DNA of 64,000 nucleotides, taken from assembly GCA_964016875.1 (NCBI GenBank), contig OZ024726.1:52068825-52132824 (forward strand). The letters are read 5' to 3'. A program made the position numbers and the translations under genes. The notes beneath the pieces were generated by a model, which saw only the letters and a program-made list of their open reading frames with translations, made no database searches and was not told where the DNA came from. Of this stretch, positions 35,341 to 47,899 are shown in pieces (position 1 is the stretch's first letter; each line of letters starts with the position of its first letter). The stretch comes from Fallopia convolvulus. Taxonomy: Eukaryota > Streptophyta > Magnoliopsida > Caryophyllales > Polygonaceae.

Positions 35341-38300
35341 GTTAGAGTCTACCCTAATTCTTATCCGGTCTAGACGGGGAAAAAGATTAAAATTGAATAA
35401 ATAAATATTTTGTTTTTGTTACACAAGCCTCGGATATTCTAGGCCCTCGAAAATGTTAGAAAAGCCATCTATCGGTTAAAAACTCAAATTAGAGGGTTTT
35501 CCAAAATAATAGGCTTTGTTAGCCTACCAAAAAATAGTTGGTGTTTTTTTAATTAGTTATGTACTGTTTATTTGATATATAAAAATTAGTTATAAGTTAG
35601 TATAAAACAATTTTTTTAGAAAACAAAATTTTAAAGTTTTTTTGGAAAAAAGTTTAATAGTTTTTAAATTTAAAAAATAATTATTTTTAAATAAGAATAA
35701 TCATAATATAAATTGGAATTTAAAATAATCACTTACTATAATAATCTCGTTAAACATTACCAACCATTGTTATAAATTTTTTTGAGACTTCAACTATTTC
35801 GTTAGTTTTACAACTCTGACTAATTTTACAATTCTAGTAATGTTTGATTACTTAACAAACATAGTCATAAACTATAATGAATTGAAACACTTTTGTTACA
35901 TTTTTAATTCAATTATTAAAATAGTTAGGTTATTTAAAAAACAAACATAAAATAAAGAACATACATATAATCAACCTTTTTGGGTGATGAGGTTTTTTAG
36001 TGATGAACATAAAATGTATGTGTTAGTTGATAAATTATGATAATAAGTTTAAATCTAAGAAAATTCGTAAAGTTACATACAATGTTTGCTCTTTTTAATA
36101 AATTGCCATTTATTATTTATTATTTGAAAAGTCACATATTTTATATATTCCAAGAGATTGCCTTATAGTTGCACAAAAAGTCGCCCATATTGAGGGTCTT
36201 CTTCATAAAATGTGAAGTGAAGGTTGGGGAGAGATAGGTGTATAACACCTCTGATTTTTCTCAAAAATGGTATAGGATGGTGCCCTCAAATTTTACTATC
36301 TAAAATTATCCCAGGTTTGATCCGAACAATATATAAGTTAAAAAATAAGAAAAATGATTGTGGAAGACTTTATTGAAAAGGAATATCTTTACTTTATTAC
36401 AATTCTATGCGTAAAATAAGGAGATCAAATTTTACAATACAATATAAATTATAGCTTAAGACTTATTAAATTACAATAAGAGGTCAACTCTTACTCCTAC
36501 ACATCAACTAAGAAATAAAATCCTTAATCAAATTCACTTAAATTCTAAATCATCTTTACTTTATAACACATTTTGACTTAAAACTCTAATTGCAACTCGT
36601 CACTTTATCAACTTACTTCTTACAACCTGAGAAAATATAGTATAATGTGTTGCTTAGGAACGATTGACACCGACCAACCATGCAAGGAAAAGAAAGTGGT
36701 CGGATTAGTCTTGTGACAGACTAGGCAAGTGGGAATTTATGTGAGGTTCTTATCGTCGTAACTAATTGTTAACATTGTACTCCGAATGGAAGCTAGACAA
36801 TGGTACACAACTAAAATACTTTAACTGAAATATGCAAGTGGACAAGAAGAATACACATGAGAGAGCCCAGGGACAAACATGTCCTAAGGGAGAACATTAG
36901 TTTTATGTTTGGAGAACTTACATATCTAAAAACCTTTTTTAGAACTTTTAATGATGCTTCATTGGAATAATCAAGCCTCGACCAACCTCGCCACATATGT
37001 TTATGTGAATTCACATTGGAAAGACAACGTTCTTAGACCGAAGTTCGAACGATTTCTCGTAACGAGTGCTTCATTTGTGGGGTTCAATTAGGTCTGCAAT
37101 GTGCACTTATCTTATGTGATTAACACTTTATGGTAACTATTATTTGATCTCGGACTTCCAAGTTAATTAACTTTAACAGGACGTGTCACTCGGCTCAAGC
37201 CATGAGACACTAGCTAAGTGTTGAATGACACATTTCCGACGGTGGGAGATGAGCAATGAATCATGCTCAAATAATATCATTAGTGATGTAGTGCCATTAA
37301 TTTTTTTATAGAGAAGTATTTATGATGAGGTGCACGTAAATACTCTTATCACTATCACTACTTAAATACTAATTGAGTCTGGCTTAACTAGCACAAAAAG
37401 CCACGCAATGAAGGGAGATGAAAAAAAGAGGGGAAGTGTGGAAATAAAACGACTCAATTTACAAAAACAATTCATAAATCAAATGAAGGATTTGTGTTTG
37501 GTTTTGAGAGTAATTTCGAGATGATTTGTGGAGAAATTTGGGTGATTCAATATTGGTGATGAGGTAATTTTAGTCGTATTATACCTAATAAATAATCCTA
37601 ACTAACCAAACTAATGTAGTTTGTAAGCAAAGTTCAATCCCACCGGGACTTGTGTATTTGTGCGATTACTTTTATGTCAAGTATGGAAAAACAAAGGGGG
37701 AAAATTGATTGTCTAAACTATGAACTAAAGCAAGCAAACAAAATAAAACAACTAAAAGTTTGATGAAAATATGTATGAGGAGTATGTTTGATTAACCAAT
37801 ATCCACTTGTACATTCAATTACTGATCATTAAAAAACCATAACTCTATCCCTCTTCAATAACTTATTCTGGAAGTAATTGTTCCAATTCCTTCAAACAAG
37901 TAGTATTTAGATCAAGTAGGCTCTAAAAACACGTATTATCAACCAATCTAGATCAAATCAATAATCGCAAGGAACATCAAGGAAAGCAATAAGAACAATT
38001 GAATTTAAGCAACCAAACATAAAACTATTGGAAATTAATCCTCTTTGTAATCAACTAGTTCAACTAGCTATAAAGAAATACAATTGCTACTATGATCTAT
38101 GTGATTAAACCAGAAATCAATAGATGTAGCAGTACATTGATTCAAGAGAATATTAGATGGCCAAAGCAATAAAAACCAGACCAATCATAAACAATAAGCA
38201 TAGAGGATTAAAACTATTCAAGAGAAACTAAGAGAAAGAGTAAATCTTATATTAAATTATAAGTCTTAAGCTTCATTGGATTAATCAAACAAAGAGAGGT

Positions 38301-39164
38301 TTTGCTCTCCATAAAAACAAAATAATTTCCAACTAGGGTTCTCGTCTTCAAAAGTAAGAGATAATCCATTTTTTTGAATGAAAGTAAGAGATAATCCTTA
38401 AAATAACTAACATAAAGTATTTATACTAAGGAAACAAATTTGGGACACAAGCCTACAAGGAAACAAAACAATCCCAAAGTCTAAAGATAGATTGTTGGAT
38501 GCGGGATAAAACATGGGTGAAGAAGGCAAAGCGTGGGTGGACTCGAATTTAAGAGTTCTTTTTCCACAACCTCTTGGGCTTAATACTCATCAAAAATGGC
38601 TTTCATATCCTCGGAAAAGACACTTGAACATCTCCTATCTTGAATCCTTCAACTTAAGATGACTTAGAATTCAATTCAACCGATCCTTGCTCCTTAAAAT
38701 GACCTAAAAACACGAAAGCACATAAGTAGACACCGAAATACAAAAACTATAAAAACTAAACAAAAAGCAAGCAACTACCGAAGTTTTAAACATAAATATG
38801 CCCTAAAACTAACACCTAAATGCATGCTATCAATTGGGTGATTCAAGAGTCAAATCCCACTATTTTGAGAATGAGGAATCTAAATATGGCCTTAGTTTCA
38901 GCCAATTTGAACTAAAAATATGCAAACAAGCCCATGAAATGAAGCAAACTGAAAAACAGAGGCAAAGTGTTTGAGTTGAAGGAAAAAGGTGATTTATGTG
39001 AGATAAAACGTGGATCCAAAGCTATATTTATAAGCTAACATTAATAATTTATATATCTTAAAGAAGATAATATCAGATCGAAAGCTTTTTTTCGATTGAA
39101 TCGATTCCAAATCTGATTTTTAACAAAACAGAGCATTTTCTAAGTCATTGTTAATTATATGAAT
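35341..39164. other. intergenic region; possible unclassified repeat at 37620-38830
   Basis: 35341-37600 is AT-rich without supported genes. A 67-codon minus frame at 36811-37014 has no recognisable family. The stretch 37620-38830 has a more uniform A-rich, transposon-like texture (CAATCCCACCGGGACTTG near its start, ATGCATGCTATCA near its end). I found no terminal repeats, so it is only a suspected repeat. A small duplication (GTAAGAGATAATCC) occurs near 38356 and 38385. Confidence 0.35.
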
Positions 39165-40723
39165 TGGGACGGAAGTCATTACTAATTCACTCAAACATTT
39201 TAGGGATAATCCATCATGATATGGGGAGAATCCATCATTTTACAAAGCTTGTCAAAGCACCCTCTACTCAGCTTCGTGACTTCATTTGTTGTAAATGGGT
39301 CTTTCGGATTAAGTATAAATTTGACGGGTCGATTGAGCAACACAAAGCTTGTTTGTTTGTTCTTGGGAACAAGTAAGTTGAAGGTATTGATTTTACTGAG
39401 ACTTTTGCTCTTGTTGATAAGATGACACCTGTTCGAGTTTTCTTATCTATGGCGGCTATTCGTGGTTGATCTCTTCATCAAATGGACGTTCACAATGCAT
39501 TCTTGTATGGCAATCTTGATGAGGAGGTCTACATGAAACCACCTCCTGGCTTCTTAGTGTCATCAGGCGAGGTCTGTCGTCTTCAAAAATCTTTGTACAG
39601 TCTTCGACAAGCTCCTCGTAACTGGTTTGCTAAACTTGCTTCCGCTCTTCTTAAGTTTGGTTTCACACAATCTTATACCGATTATTCTTTATTCTCTTTG
39701 ATTCAACGTGACTCTACTCTGCATATTTTAGTGTACGTTGACGATTTAATTACTGTAGGCGATTTAATTACGTTGACGATTTTCTTGGTCTGGAAGTTGC
39801 TCATGGCAAGAAGGGCATTTATCTCTCTTAGCGCAAATATGCGCTCGAGATCTTATCTGAGGCCTCCTGGGAGCCAAACCCGCCAGTTTTCTACTTCCGC
39901 GGAATCATTCTCCCAACACTGCTTCCGGACCAGATTATGCTCATATGGATCGTTATCGTCGGTTGATTGGATGCCTTATTTATCTAACCATTACCTGGCC
40001 TAAGTTATCTCACTCCATTCATATCTTGTCTTAGTTCATGCAAGCACCCAAGGAAGACCACTAGCAGGCCGCTCTGCGCATTCTTCATTATATTAAGGGC
40101 CATTCGGGACAATGACTTGTTCTCTCTTATGATAGCTCCTTACAGTTGACAACTTATTGTGATTCTGATTGGGTCGCTTGTCCTCTTACGAGATGTTCTT
40201 TGATTGTTTATTTCGTCTCTTTGGGCAATTCTCATGTTTCTTGGAAAACCAGGAAACAACAAACTGTCTCTCGTTCTTGTGCAGAGGCTGAGTATCGGGC
40301 GATGGCATATGCTGCTTGTGAGCTTCTTTGGCTTAAGGCTTTTCTATGTGATCTCGGGTGTTTGTATTCCTCTCCCATAGGGTTGATATGTATAGTCATG
40401 CTTCTCTTCATATCGTTGCCAACCCGGTTTTTCATGAGCGTACCAAACATATCGAGATTGACTACCATTTTGTTCTTGATTTGTTACAATCGAGATGTAT
40501 TCAAACTTTCTATGTTCGATCTAGTGATCAATTGGCAGATTTATTTACAAAGGCGTTAGACAAGCAACCTTTCTTAGGGGGTATTATGATAGAATTGTCT
40601 TAGGATAATTTATTCCTTTTATGTAATTATTTGTATTTATCTCTTTGTAACTACTTGGGGCCTAAGTTAGGGTTTCCCATATATGTTGTAAATCTATCAA
40701 TGAAAAGGCAGAGGAAATTCTCA
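39165..40723 (+). mobile_element. Ty1/copia retrotransposon remnant (RT-RNase H-3' LTR)
   Basis: The reverse transcriptase is readable in pieces: CCKWVFRIKYKFDGSI, then MDVHNAFLYGNLDEEVYM, KSLYSLRQAPRNWF and the catalytic LVYVDDL near 39730-39750. RNase H follows with TYCDSDWVACPLTR, SWKTRKQQTVSRSCAEAEYR and the closing ADLFTKALDK. Frames are broken by stops (for example near 39375 and 39468) and shifts after the YVDD region. Gag, protease and integrase are absent, so this is a 5'-truncated copy. It is inactive. Confidence 0.92.
40587..40723 (+). repeat. copia 3' LTR (partial or short)
   Basis: A polypurine tract (TTAGGGGGT) after the end of RNase H precedes TGATAGAATTGTC, a typical LTR start. 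TGTTGTAAATCTATCAATGA and a TCTCA about 137 bases later suggest the LTR end. No 5' LTR is present for comparison, so the right boundary is approximate. Confidence 0.6.
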
Positions 40724-42909
40724 GGAAACATAAGCGTTTCTAATTATACATAAATCAAAACTTGAAATCTTGGACATTGACAATACTATAAAATTAAAAA
40801 GGAGCAGTTCATGCTTCACCTAAAATAAAACAACGAATTAGAGCATCTCACCCACACTTTGCTAAGCCTAGCCAATGCTTGCTCAACCTCGCGGTCTCGA
40901 CAACACAAGTGTCCTTGTTTGCGCACCTCTCCTATCACAAACTAAGTTCTTAATAATAGGTGTCGTCTCAACCTAACCCTTTCATGACCGCATGGAAATT
41001 CATCCCCAATGGTCATAAGAGTATGTACAATGGTTAACCAAGAATTTTGGTCATCATATTATAAAGGAAAATTCCTTTTGGTGTCCGCGAGGTTTAGACT
41101 TTTCCTCTTGGTGTCAAAAAAAAATCTTATTCCTTTTGGTACCCATGTAATTTTAAAAAAGTCCTTTCTGTAGCCTAAAACACACCAAAGCCAAATTCAA
41201 TCCATTTTCCTCCAATTTCCGTTAACAATTTACTTTCCTTTTTATTTTTAAGTTTTAAGAAGTTGGGAGTTTCATCATTAAACATGCTCTAAAAAGGAAA
41301 GTAATTTTATGTCAGAAAAATGAAGAATTTTTTGTCAGGCTAAGTTTCTTATGCAAGATACTTGTATTGACACAAGTTCTCTTATAAATTGGGCCCATTT
41401 CTTTTAAATCACCAATGAAAATAATTTTAACCTATAAAAGTAAAATAATTTGGATTTAACTACTTGACAAGTGGATAGAAGATATTCGAATGAATTTCAC
41501 TAATGTGGGAGATAATATTTTATGCTTATTTCTTTGATAAGGTAAGAATTTGAAATACCAGACAAGCCTAGTAAATCGAGAGACCGGGACGAAGCCCCGG
41601 TAGTCGGACAAACTGACATGAAGGATAATAAAAGAAAGAGAAAAAACAACAAAGCAACACTCACCGAACGAAGAAGTTGAAGAGGCTTAAGGCACGATAA
41701 GAGAAAGGCAATTCCGCGAGTTAGAAGAGAAACTAACACGGTAAGAGAAAGGCAATTCCGCCGGAGAGCAAGACAGCAAGAAGCCGACTTGGGGAGGTGT
41801 GACGAGACGCCTGAGGAAGAATTGGAAATGCACTACCCGAACAACAACCAGAACATTATCTCGAACCATAAATGGTAGCCCAATTGTCCATCGAAGATTG
41901 GCACTGAGAAGGAGAAGAGAAGATAGGAAGACAACATTGCCTTACCTACCAAGGACTTGCGATTCTAAAAAAAATCTTTTTTTTAACTATTAATTTTTCT
42001 TTATTGTCTTGCCTTGCAAAGCAAGAACTTGTAATACTCCACTACTGATGCTTGCTAGTCACGCATAGGAATGACAAGATATGTATATAATTTTTGTTTT
42101 TATTTTCATGTTTCAAATGAAAAATTATTCTAAATTGGTTGAACTTGCCAAGCAAACTAACATATTCTTTTTAAGAGTTTCTATATGCAAGGAGGCATAG
42201 TGAAAGGTCGAGATCCAAATCGATGGTGAGGCTCAAGCAACGACAACAATCCTTAAAAGGATCTGGCATTTGGATATCAAATTGACGACTTCCATTTTCT
42301 TTCTTACTGTTTTCTTCCCCTTTTCCTTTTTGCAACGTGATTGTAACTATGGGAATAGAAGCAATCCTTAAAAGGATCTCGCATTTGGATATCAAATCTA
42401 AAATGGTTCGAATAAGGGATAAACATGACTTTTGAAATGGTTCTAGTCAATAAATTTTTCATCAGCTTTGAGGGGAGAATAAATTTGGGTATGAAGAAGT
42501 GCAAAGAGCTTCTCTCTCATTATTCAAAAGGGGCTTCTTGCCCATAGGACAAAAGGGGCTTCTCGCCCATAAGTCGAAACCGACTTTTCATAGATCAAAT
42601 TTTCTATTCATTCAAGGAGAAAGCATTTAAAGAAGACGAAACGAGCAGATGATATCATTTGCCGGAATCTTGGACAAAGAGTCGGCCTTGCAGCGGTGGT
42701 GAAGACATGGACGGCCCGATGAGAAACGACAACGCAGGACGACTCCTGGCGATGTCACGAATCAAGGCATGTCTAGAGAGGAGCCCGATTGAGACAAGGA
42801 TGGACAAGAATGAAATCGAGATGGATTTGGACCGAAAATAAGGGGTTAATATGTATTTAGTGGTGGGGGTCTTGAGCTTGTGGGTAGTAAAACCCAATTA
42901 AACTAAGAT
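40724..42909. other. intergenic DNA with small duplications, no supported gene
   Basis: Contains GAGAAAGGCAATTCCGC twice (about 41700 and 41745). A phrase from AATCCTTAAAAGGATCT to GCATTTGGATATCAAAT occurs twice (about 42250 and 42363), and AAAAGGGGCTTCT-GCCCATA occurs twice (about 42526 and 42550). The local repetition suggests decayed element ends, possibly the 5' subterminal region of the MULE that follows. Short frames here lack domains. Confidence 0.4.
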
Positions 42910-44737
42910 TTGAAGTTTGAAGGCAATCTAGGGTTTTGTACGGACGCAATTGCGGGGTGGTGTTTGGAGTTTGAAGGCCATGAATTTCGGGGATTTTTAT
43001 TGGGAGTGTTTGAAGGCCATGAATTTGTTATGACATTCTTGCGCCAAAAATGGTCGGACATCACAACTTCTATGAGACAGTTGTACACTTTTCGGCATGA
43101 TGTATTGAAGAAAGAGATGAGCTCAATGAATGTAACTCAATTCTCACTCCATTTCTTCAAGTTAAATGGATATTATCTTGATTATCGAGCCGATGAAGGA
43201 AGTAACGAGATAATAGACTTTTTCTTTGCCCACCCTAAGTCGTTGAATCTGTTGAAGTTGTTTCCGTATGTTGTGATCATGGATGCGACATACAAAACAA
43301 ACATGTAAGTATTTATAATAAAAGCGTTTTTACTTGGAATTTAAGTTTTGCACGTTAACTTATTCAAATTAATTAATATTTCAGGTATAACATGCGCTTG
43401 AGTGAGATGGTAGGATTTACTTGCACCGGGCACACTTTTTGCATTGGGTTTGCATTTATGGTAAGAGAGATCCAAGATCACTACGAATGGGTATTATATC
43501 AGTTGCGAAAGGTGTTCGAAATGTTTGGGAAATGCCATAAGTTGTTGTCACTGATCGGGATATTGCCGAGGTTAACGCCGTTGCGGTCCTATTTCCCAAT
43601 GCCAAGCACCTGTTGTGTTAGGTGCATATCCAGCGAAATTGCAAGGCGTACGCTTTGGCGAACGAGTTTTCTGCGGAGATTGCGGAGTGGTTTGGAAACA
43701 AAACATGGGAACTATTTTGCTCAACGACCGTAGCAGAGTATGAGGCACGACTTCGTCTATTGCGGACTGGTCAGATTGGAGTACAAAAGTCGCTCAATCC
43801 GTTGTTGTTAGCATACCTCCAGAGGAGCTGGCTTACTCCTTAGGCTAATCACATTATTAAAGCCTACATTGATCATTGTCTACATTTGTTTACAAGGACC
43901 ACAAACATGTACGCTAATCAATTTTCATTACGAGAAAAGTCTTAAACTATTATTTTAGCTATTGGCACTAAATTAACGAAATATTTTTCAGGGTCGAGTC
44001 CCAACACTCTTTGTTGAAGGATTATTTGGAGTCTTCTGTTGGGGTTTCAACACGGTCTTGAGAAAGATGCACGCCATGGTGAACATTCAGGTGCACACTA
44101 TTAGGGGAGAGATGGAACGAGACCGTACCAGTGAACCGTTGTCCATCAAACATATGGACGAGCCACTCAAAACGGCCTTCTCTCATCTTCCAAAGAAGAT
44201 TTCCAACACTTGTATCGGAGAGTTGTTTTCCCATGTCCGCGCTATATATGATCGAACAAGGCTTTCCGTCTGATATGCGACGATGCGTGGTGGACAACCG
44301 CCCATGGACTACCATGCCCTCACCAGGTCCTTGCTTGTATCAATGAATGCAGGCCTATTCAACTTTCATTGATTCATGATTTCTAGAAACAATAGGTTTG
44401 GGAAGGCCAAAGGGGAGTAGATGAACAGGTGGCCCCCACAGCCCTCAATCCAACTGATGAGATTTGGACGAGGATGATACAAGACTTCTATGAAGGCAAG
44501 ATTGATTCTACCGTCAAACACCAGGTTGGTCAAAAATACTTGAACCTCAATTATCTTGAGGATGGGGATTTGGTGGAGCCATCTCTCCATAGGAAGAAGA
44601 AGGGTAGGCAAAGGAAGAACTCAAAGGTTCAACCAAGAAACTTGACTAGGCTGGAGCATCTTCAACAACGCGGAAGATTCACTCGTTCTATGCCTGAGGT
44701 CGCACTTAGCCATGTTCCAGAGGAAGAGGAGGAGGAG

Positions 44738-44769
<32 letters not shown>

Positions 44770-45472
44770 AGATGTATATCGTTCGACGGTTGAAGAAGGA
44801 GGTCACATTGAAGTTGATCTTGGTGTCCATGTACCCACCTTCATGAGGCAATTCATCGTCAACGCTACTGATGTCCTAGGAGACGGTAATTGCGAGTACA
44901 GGGCACTTGCTTGTCTTGTTGGGTGGGTGCAGGATAGTTGGAGGAGGATGCGAGAGGAGATGGCTTTGGAGTTGAGGACCCATTACGAGACGTATGCACG
45001 TATATATCCTTATATTACGCATATTGATGAATTGATCAATCATGTCAATACAAACTACTACTGGATGGAGACGCCAACAGTCGGATTGGCGTTTGCTACT
45101 ACATTCCAGTGTGAACTTGTCATACTATCCGAGCATGGTCCTCACACATGCCTCCCGGTGATATCTAGTGAAGCTCCTAGTACTCATGTCTGTGACAGTG
45201 TCGTGGCGATAACTCATCTAGGGAACCACTATGTCCCGGTAAGCGTCATGCTTTTACATAAATTCCATGGTCTAGTAACTTTTATTATATTATTTACGAA
45301 GTTGTCATTGTAGGTTACACTCGTAGATGAAGCCCCCATGCTGACCTCTGCAAAGCTTTGGACCCAATATCATCATTATAGCGTTGATGGGGTGGATATT
45401 CGCTTTCATGACCGCATGGCCCGGTACGTCAGTTACCACAACACAACTGGGTTGCCTCCTAGTTTTTATTAG
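42910..45472 (+). pseudogene. MULE transposase joined to an OTU cysteine-protease domain
   Basis: The left half matches the FAR1-related MULE transposase domain: FFFAHPKSLNLLKLFPYVV, the first catalytic Asp in IMDATYKTN, VGFTCTGHTFCIGFAF and the second in VVTDRDIAEVNAV. Three small GT-AG introns restore continuity (43304-43384; about 43908-43990; 45241-45313). Two TAG/TAA codons (in MP*VVVTDR and LLC*VHIQRN) and at least one frameshift near 43540 break it. Downstream a Lys-rich region and a run of 18 Glu lead to an OTU fold with GDGNCEYRAL (catalytic Cys) and HLGNHYVPV (catalytic His), ending PPSFY. OTU domains cleave ubiquitin-type linkages, and MULE-OTU fusions are known in plants. The OTU part is less damaged than the transposase. 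Confidence 0.8.
44719..44772 (+). repeat. GAG/GAA codon repeat encoding a Glu run
   Basis: An uninterrupted stretch of GAG and GAA codons encodes about 18 glutamates just before the OTU domain. It behaves as a trinucleotide microsatellite that stays in frame. Confidence 0.9.
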
Positions 45473-47119
45473 AGTAGGACTAGTATTAGTATTTGTATTT
45501 ATATGATATTATTATTTGTAGGATGTTTTGTGTAATGTCGTATTTGTATTTGCATTTGTACTTGTATTTGTAGGATATTATTATGGTTATTATTATTATT
45601 TAGCGGTATGTAAGCATACTAAAAAAACGCAAATAATTATTTAGCGGTATGTAAACCTACTGAAAAAACACAAATAATTATCCAGACAACAATGTCCATA
45701 AAACATCCAAACATCCAAACAAACAATGTCCATAACACATCTAAACAAACAATGTCCATAAAACATCTATCTGTAATAACCGGCATCACTATGCCGTCCA
45801 AGTTGGTAACGGGGGGCGGCGGAAAAGGGCGCATGTTCGGTTCAGCTTCAGGCAACTGTCCAAAAACACATCTCTCAACCATCTTTCGTTTGCTGAATAT
45901 CATCTGCATACAATTTCTTACAATATTTCTCTAAAATCTAATATCGTGGATGAAGCTCATTTAAACTCATAATTAATATATCAAACTATTAATTCATCCA
46001 TAAATATATTAACCATTCAAATTAAAAAAATTTATATTCACTTTCAACAACTACTTAATCATTTATTTTTATAATATAAATTAATATATAACTTACTATC
46101 ATGTATGAACCTAATTTAAACCCATAATTAATGGAAAAAACTGATAATTACACCATAAATAAATTAACTATTCAAATTATGAAATTTTATAATTATTTTC
46201 TACAACTACTTAATCACTATAATTACACATACATTAGTTTATAAATTATGCATAAATTAATTAATTATTTTTACAACATAAATTAACATATAAATTTATT
46301 TTCATGTAAACTACTTAATCGATCAAACTCTCGGTAATTAACCTATAAACTACTTAATACATAAAACTAATAATTAATCCATAAATTAAAAATAAATTTA
46401 ATATTTTCCGTACCAAAAACCCTCGACGGGTTGGCTCGTCGTCGCTTTCGAAAGCGTGACTTGAACCTCCTCTCGAACTCTCGAGGTCGTCTCGCTCTCA
46501 TTCAAGTTAATATTTAGACTGGATGCATTCTGCCTTCTTTGTTGGGAGTTTGAAGATGATTTCGAGCGAAACAAAGTCTAATAAAAAAATTACGTTAGTT
46601 TTAACCTTAATAACTTAAAATAATTCAATTAAAATAAAAAAATCCATACATACCGATAAACTTCTCATTATCTTGAATAGCGGTTTAATTCACCGGATTA
46701 GTGTAGGATTTGGGACCACTTGAATCGAATTAGCGGATTTGGGACCACTTTGAATCGATTTGGGACCACTTTGAAGGTGAGTTGGGCGAAAATGGAGGAA
46801 AGGGAGCTACTGGAAGAGTTGAAGAGGGAGTGAGGAGATGGAGAAGTGGGCGAAAATGAACCGAGGAAAGGAATTAAAGCCTCGCCCTCGCTATCTCAAA
46901 AATGCTCCCACCCACTCGGCCCCTCGGTCAAACTGGGATTCTCCAGTGCAGCTGCCGCTGCATGTTGTAGGTGCAAATTCTCATGCGGAATCTGCGCCTT
47001 TGACCATATTTTTTTTAAAAAATTAATATGAAGCAGTAGTTTATACCACTCGAGTATGCTTTTGTAGGGTCCACCGCTGTAAATACCGGGGCGCCCTTCA
47101 CCTCTGACCAGGGCGCCCT
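45473..47119. other. 3' flank of the MULE-OTU pseudogene, AT-rich with tandem words
   Basis: TATTATTTAGCGGTATGTAA occurs at about 45596 and again at 45637. ACAATGTCCATAAAACATC and close variants occur three times at 45686-45770. GATTTGGGACCACTT is repeated at about 46708-46770. Such repeats are common in MULE subterminal regions, but a matching inverted terminus at the 5' side was not found. Frames at 46838-47031 lack any domain. Confidence 0.4.
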
Positions 47120-47535
47120 TCATTCGTCAATTTTTTTAATGTAAAAACATCTTTTATTACAAACACTCAATTTGAACCACCTTAAGTGATTTCCCGGCGA
47201 ATTTATATCCTAATTGGACCGAAATGCCCTTTTAAACATATTTTCTTTTCTTTTTAATTATTCATTTGTAAAAAATAATTAAAGTATTTTATACAAATGT
47301 AAGCTGATGTAAAACAAAACTACACTAACTTTTATTTTTTTTACAAATAATTAAATTGTTTAATTATTTTGTTTAATGAATTTTTTTAAAAAATAAAATA
47401 AATTTAAAAGGTCATTTTATTCCAATTAGGATAAAATTTTGTCTAAAAAAACTTAAAATGGTTGAAATTGATTGTTTGTATTATAAAAGATATTTTTACT
47501 TAATTTTTTTTAAATGATAAATTTCTTAAAAAACA
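47120..47535. repeat. long foldback element (about 150-bp inverted arms)
   Basis: The left arm (about 47127-47270) contains CATCTTTTATTACAAACA, TCAATTTGAACCACCTTAAG and TATCCTAATTGGACCGAAAT. The right arm (about 47390-47530) carries the inverse of each: TGTTTGTATTATAAAAGATA, CTTAAAATGGTTGAAATTGA and TCCAATTAGGATA. The inner bases (TAATTATTTGTAAAAA-type) also mirror, so nearly the whole 410 bp is one imperfect palindrome. No coding. It is either a MITE or paired ends of a larger element with the middle lost. Confidence 0.75.
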
Positions 47536-47564
47536 GACAGTGCTCTCCCTTTTTTAATCTGAGT

Positions 47565-47600
47565 TTATATAAATCCATGCGGGCACGGTTTTAATACTAG
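47565..47600 (+). mobile_element. Helitron-like 3' terminus
   Basis: An imperfect hairpin (CCATGCGGGCACGG) is followed by TTTTAATACTAG and then a T, the Helitron 3' signature. The 5' end could not be placed. It lies some 100-150 bp upstream of the probable transcription start of the helicase gene. Confidence 0.45.
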
Positions 47601-47899
47601 TTTTTTCTTACCGACCTATGCAATCGTGTTTTTTAAAATCAAAATCAAAATATATTATACGTAATATAATTAAATCTTATAACTCTCCATTTCTTCTTGA
47701 TTTTTCCCTTCTTTAAATACCCCACCACCCAAACGTGTTTGGATCTCTTCCGCTCCTCCCTCTTTCCCGTACTTGATTGAGATAACCAGGAGAGAGAAAG
47801 AGAGAGGGGTTCATCGTAGAAGCAGGTTTCGCTAGTCAGCCCTTCGTTTTTTCGTCTTCGCCGCCTCTCTTTTACCTTTTCGTAGATCATCATCCCTAG

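Noticed and set aside
39164..39425. two overlapping short plus frames taken as separate genes
   Set aside because: Both are shifted pieces of one copia reverse transcriptase.
44621..44851. minus-strand Leu/Phe-rich frame that looks like a membrane segment
   Set aside because: It is the GAG/GAA repeat read backwards.
45686..45770. repeat array resembling a CRISPR
   Set aside because: Only three imperfect 19-bp units with near-identical spacers in a plant genome, next to a MULE; ordinary tandem repetition.
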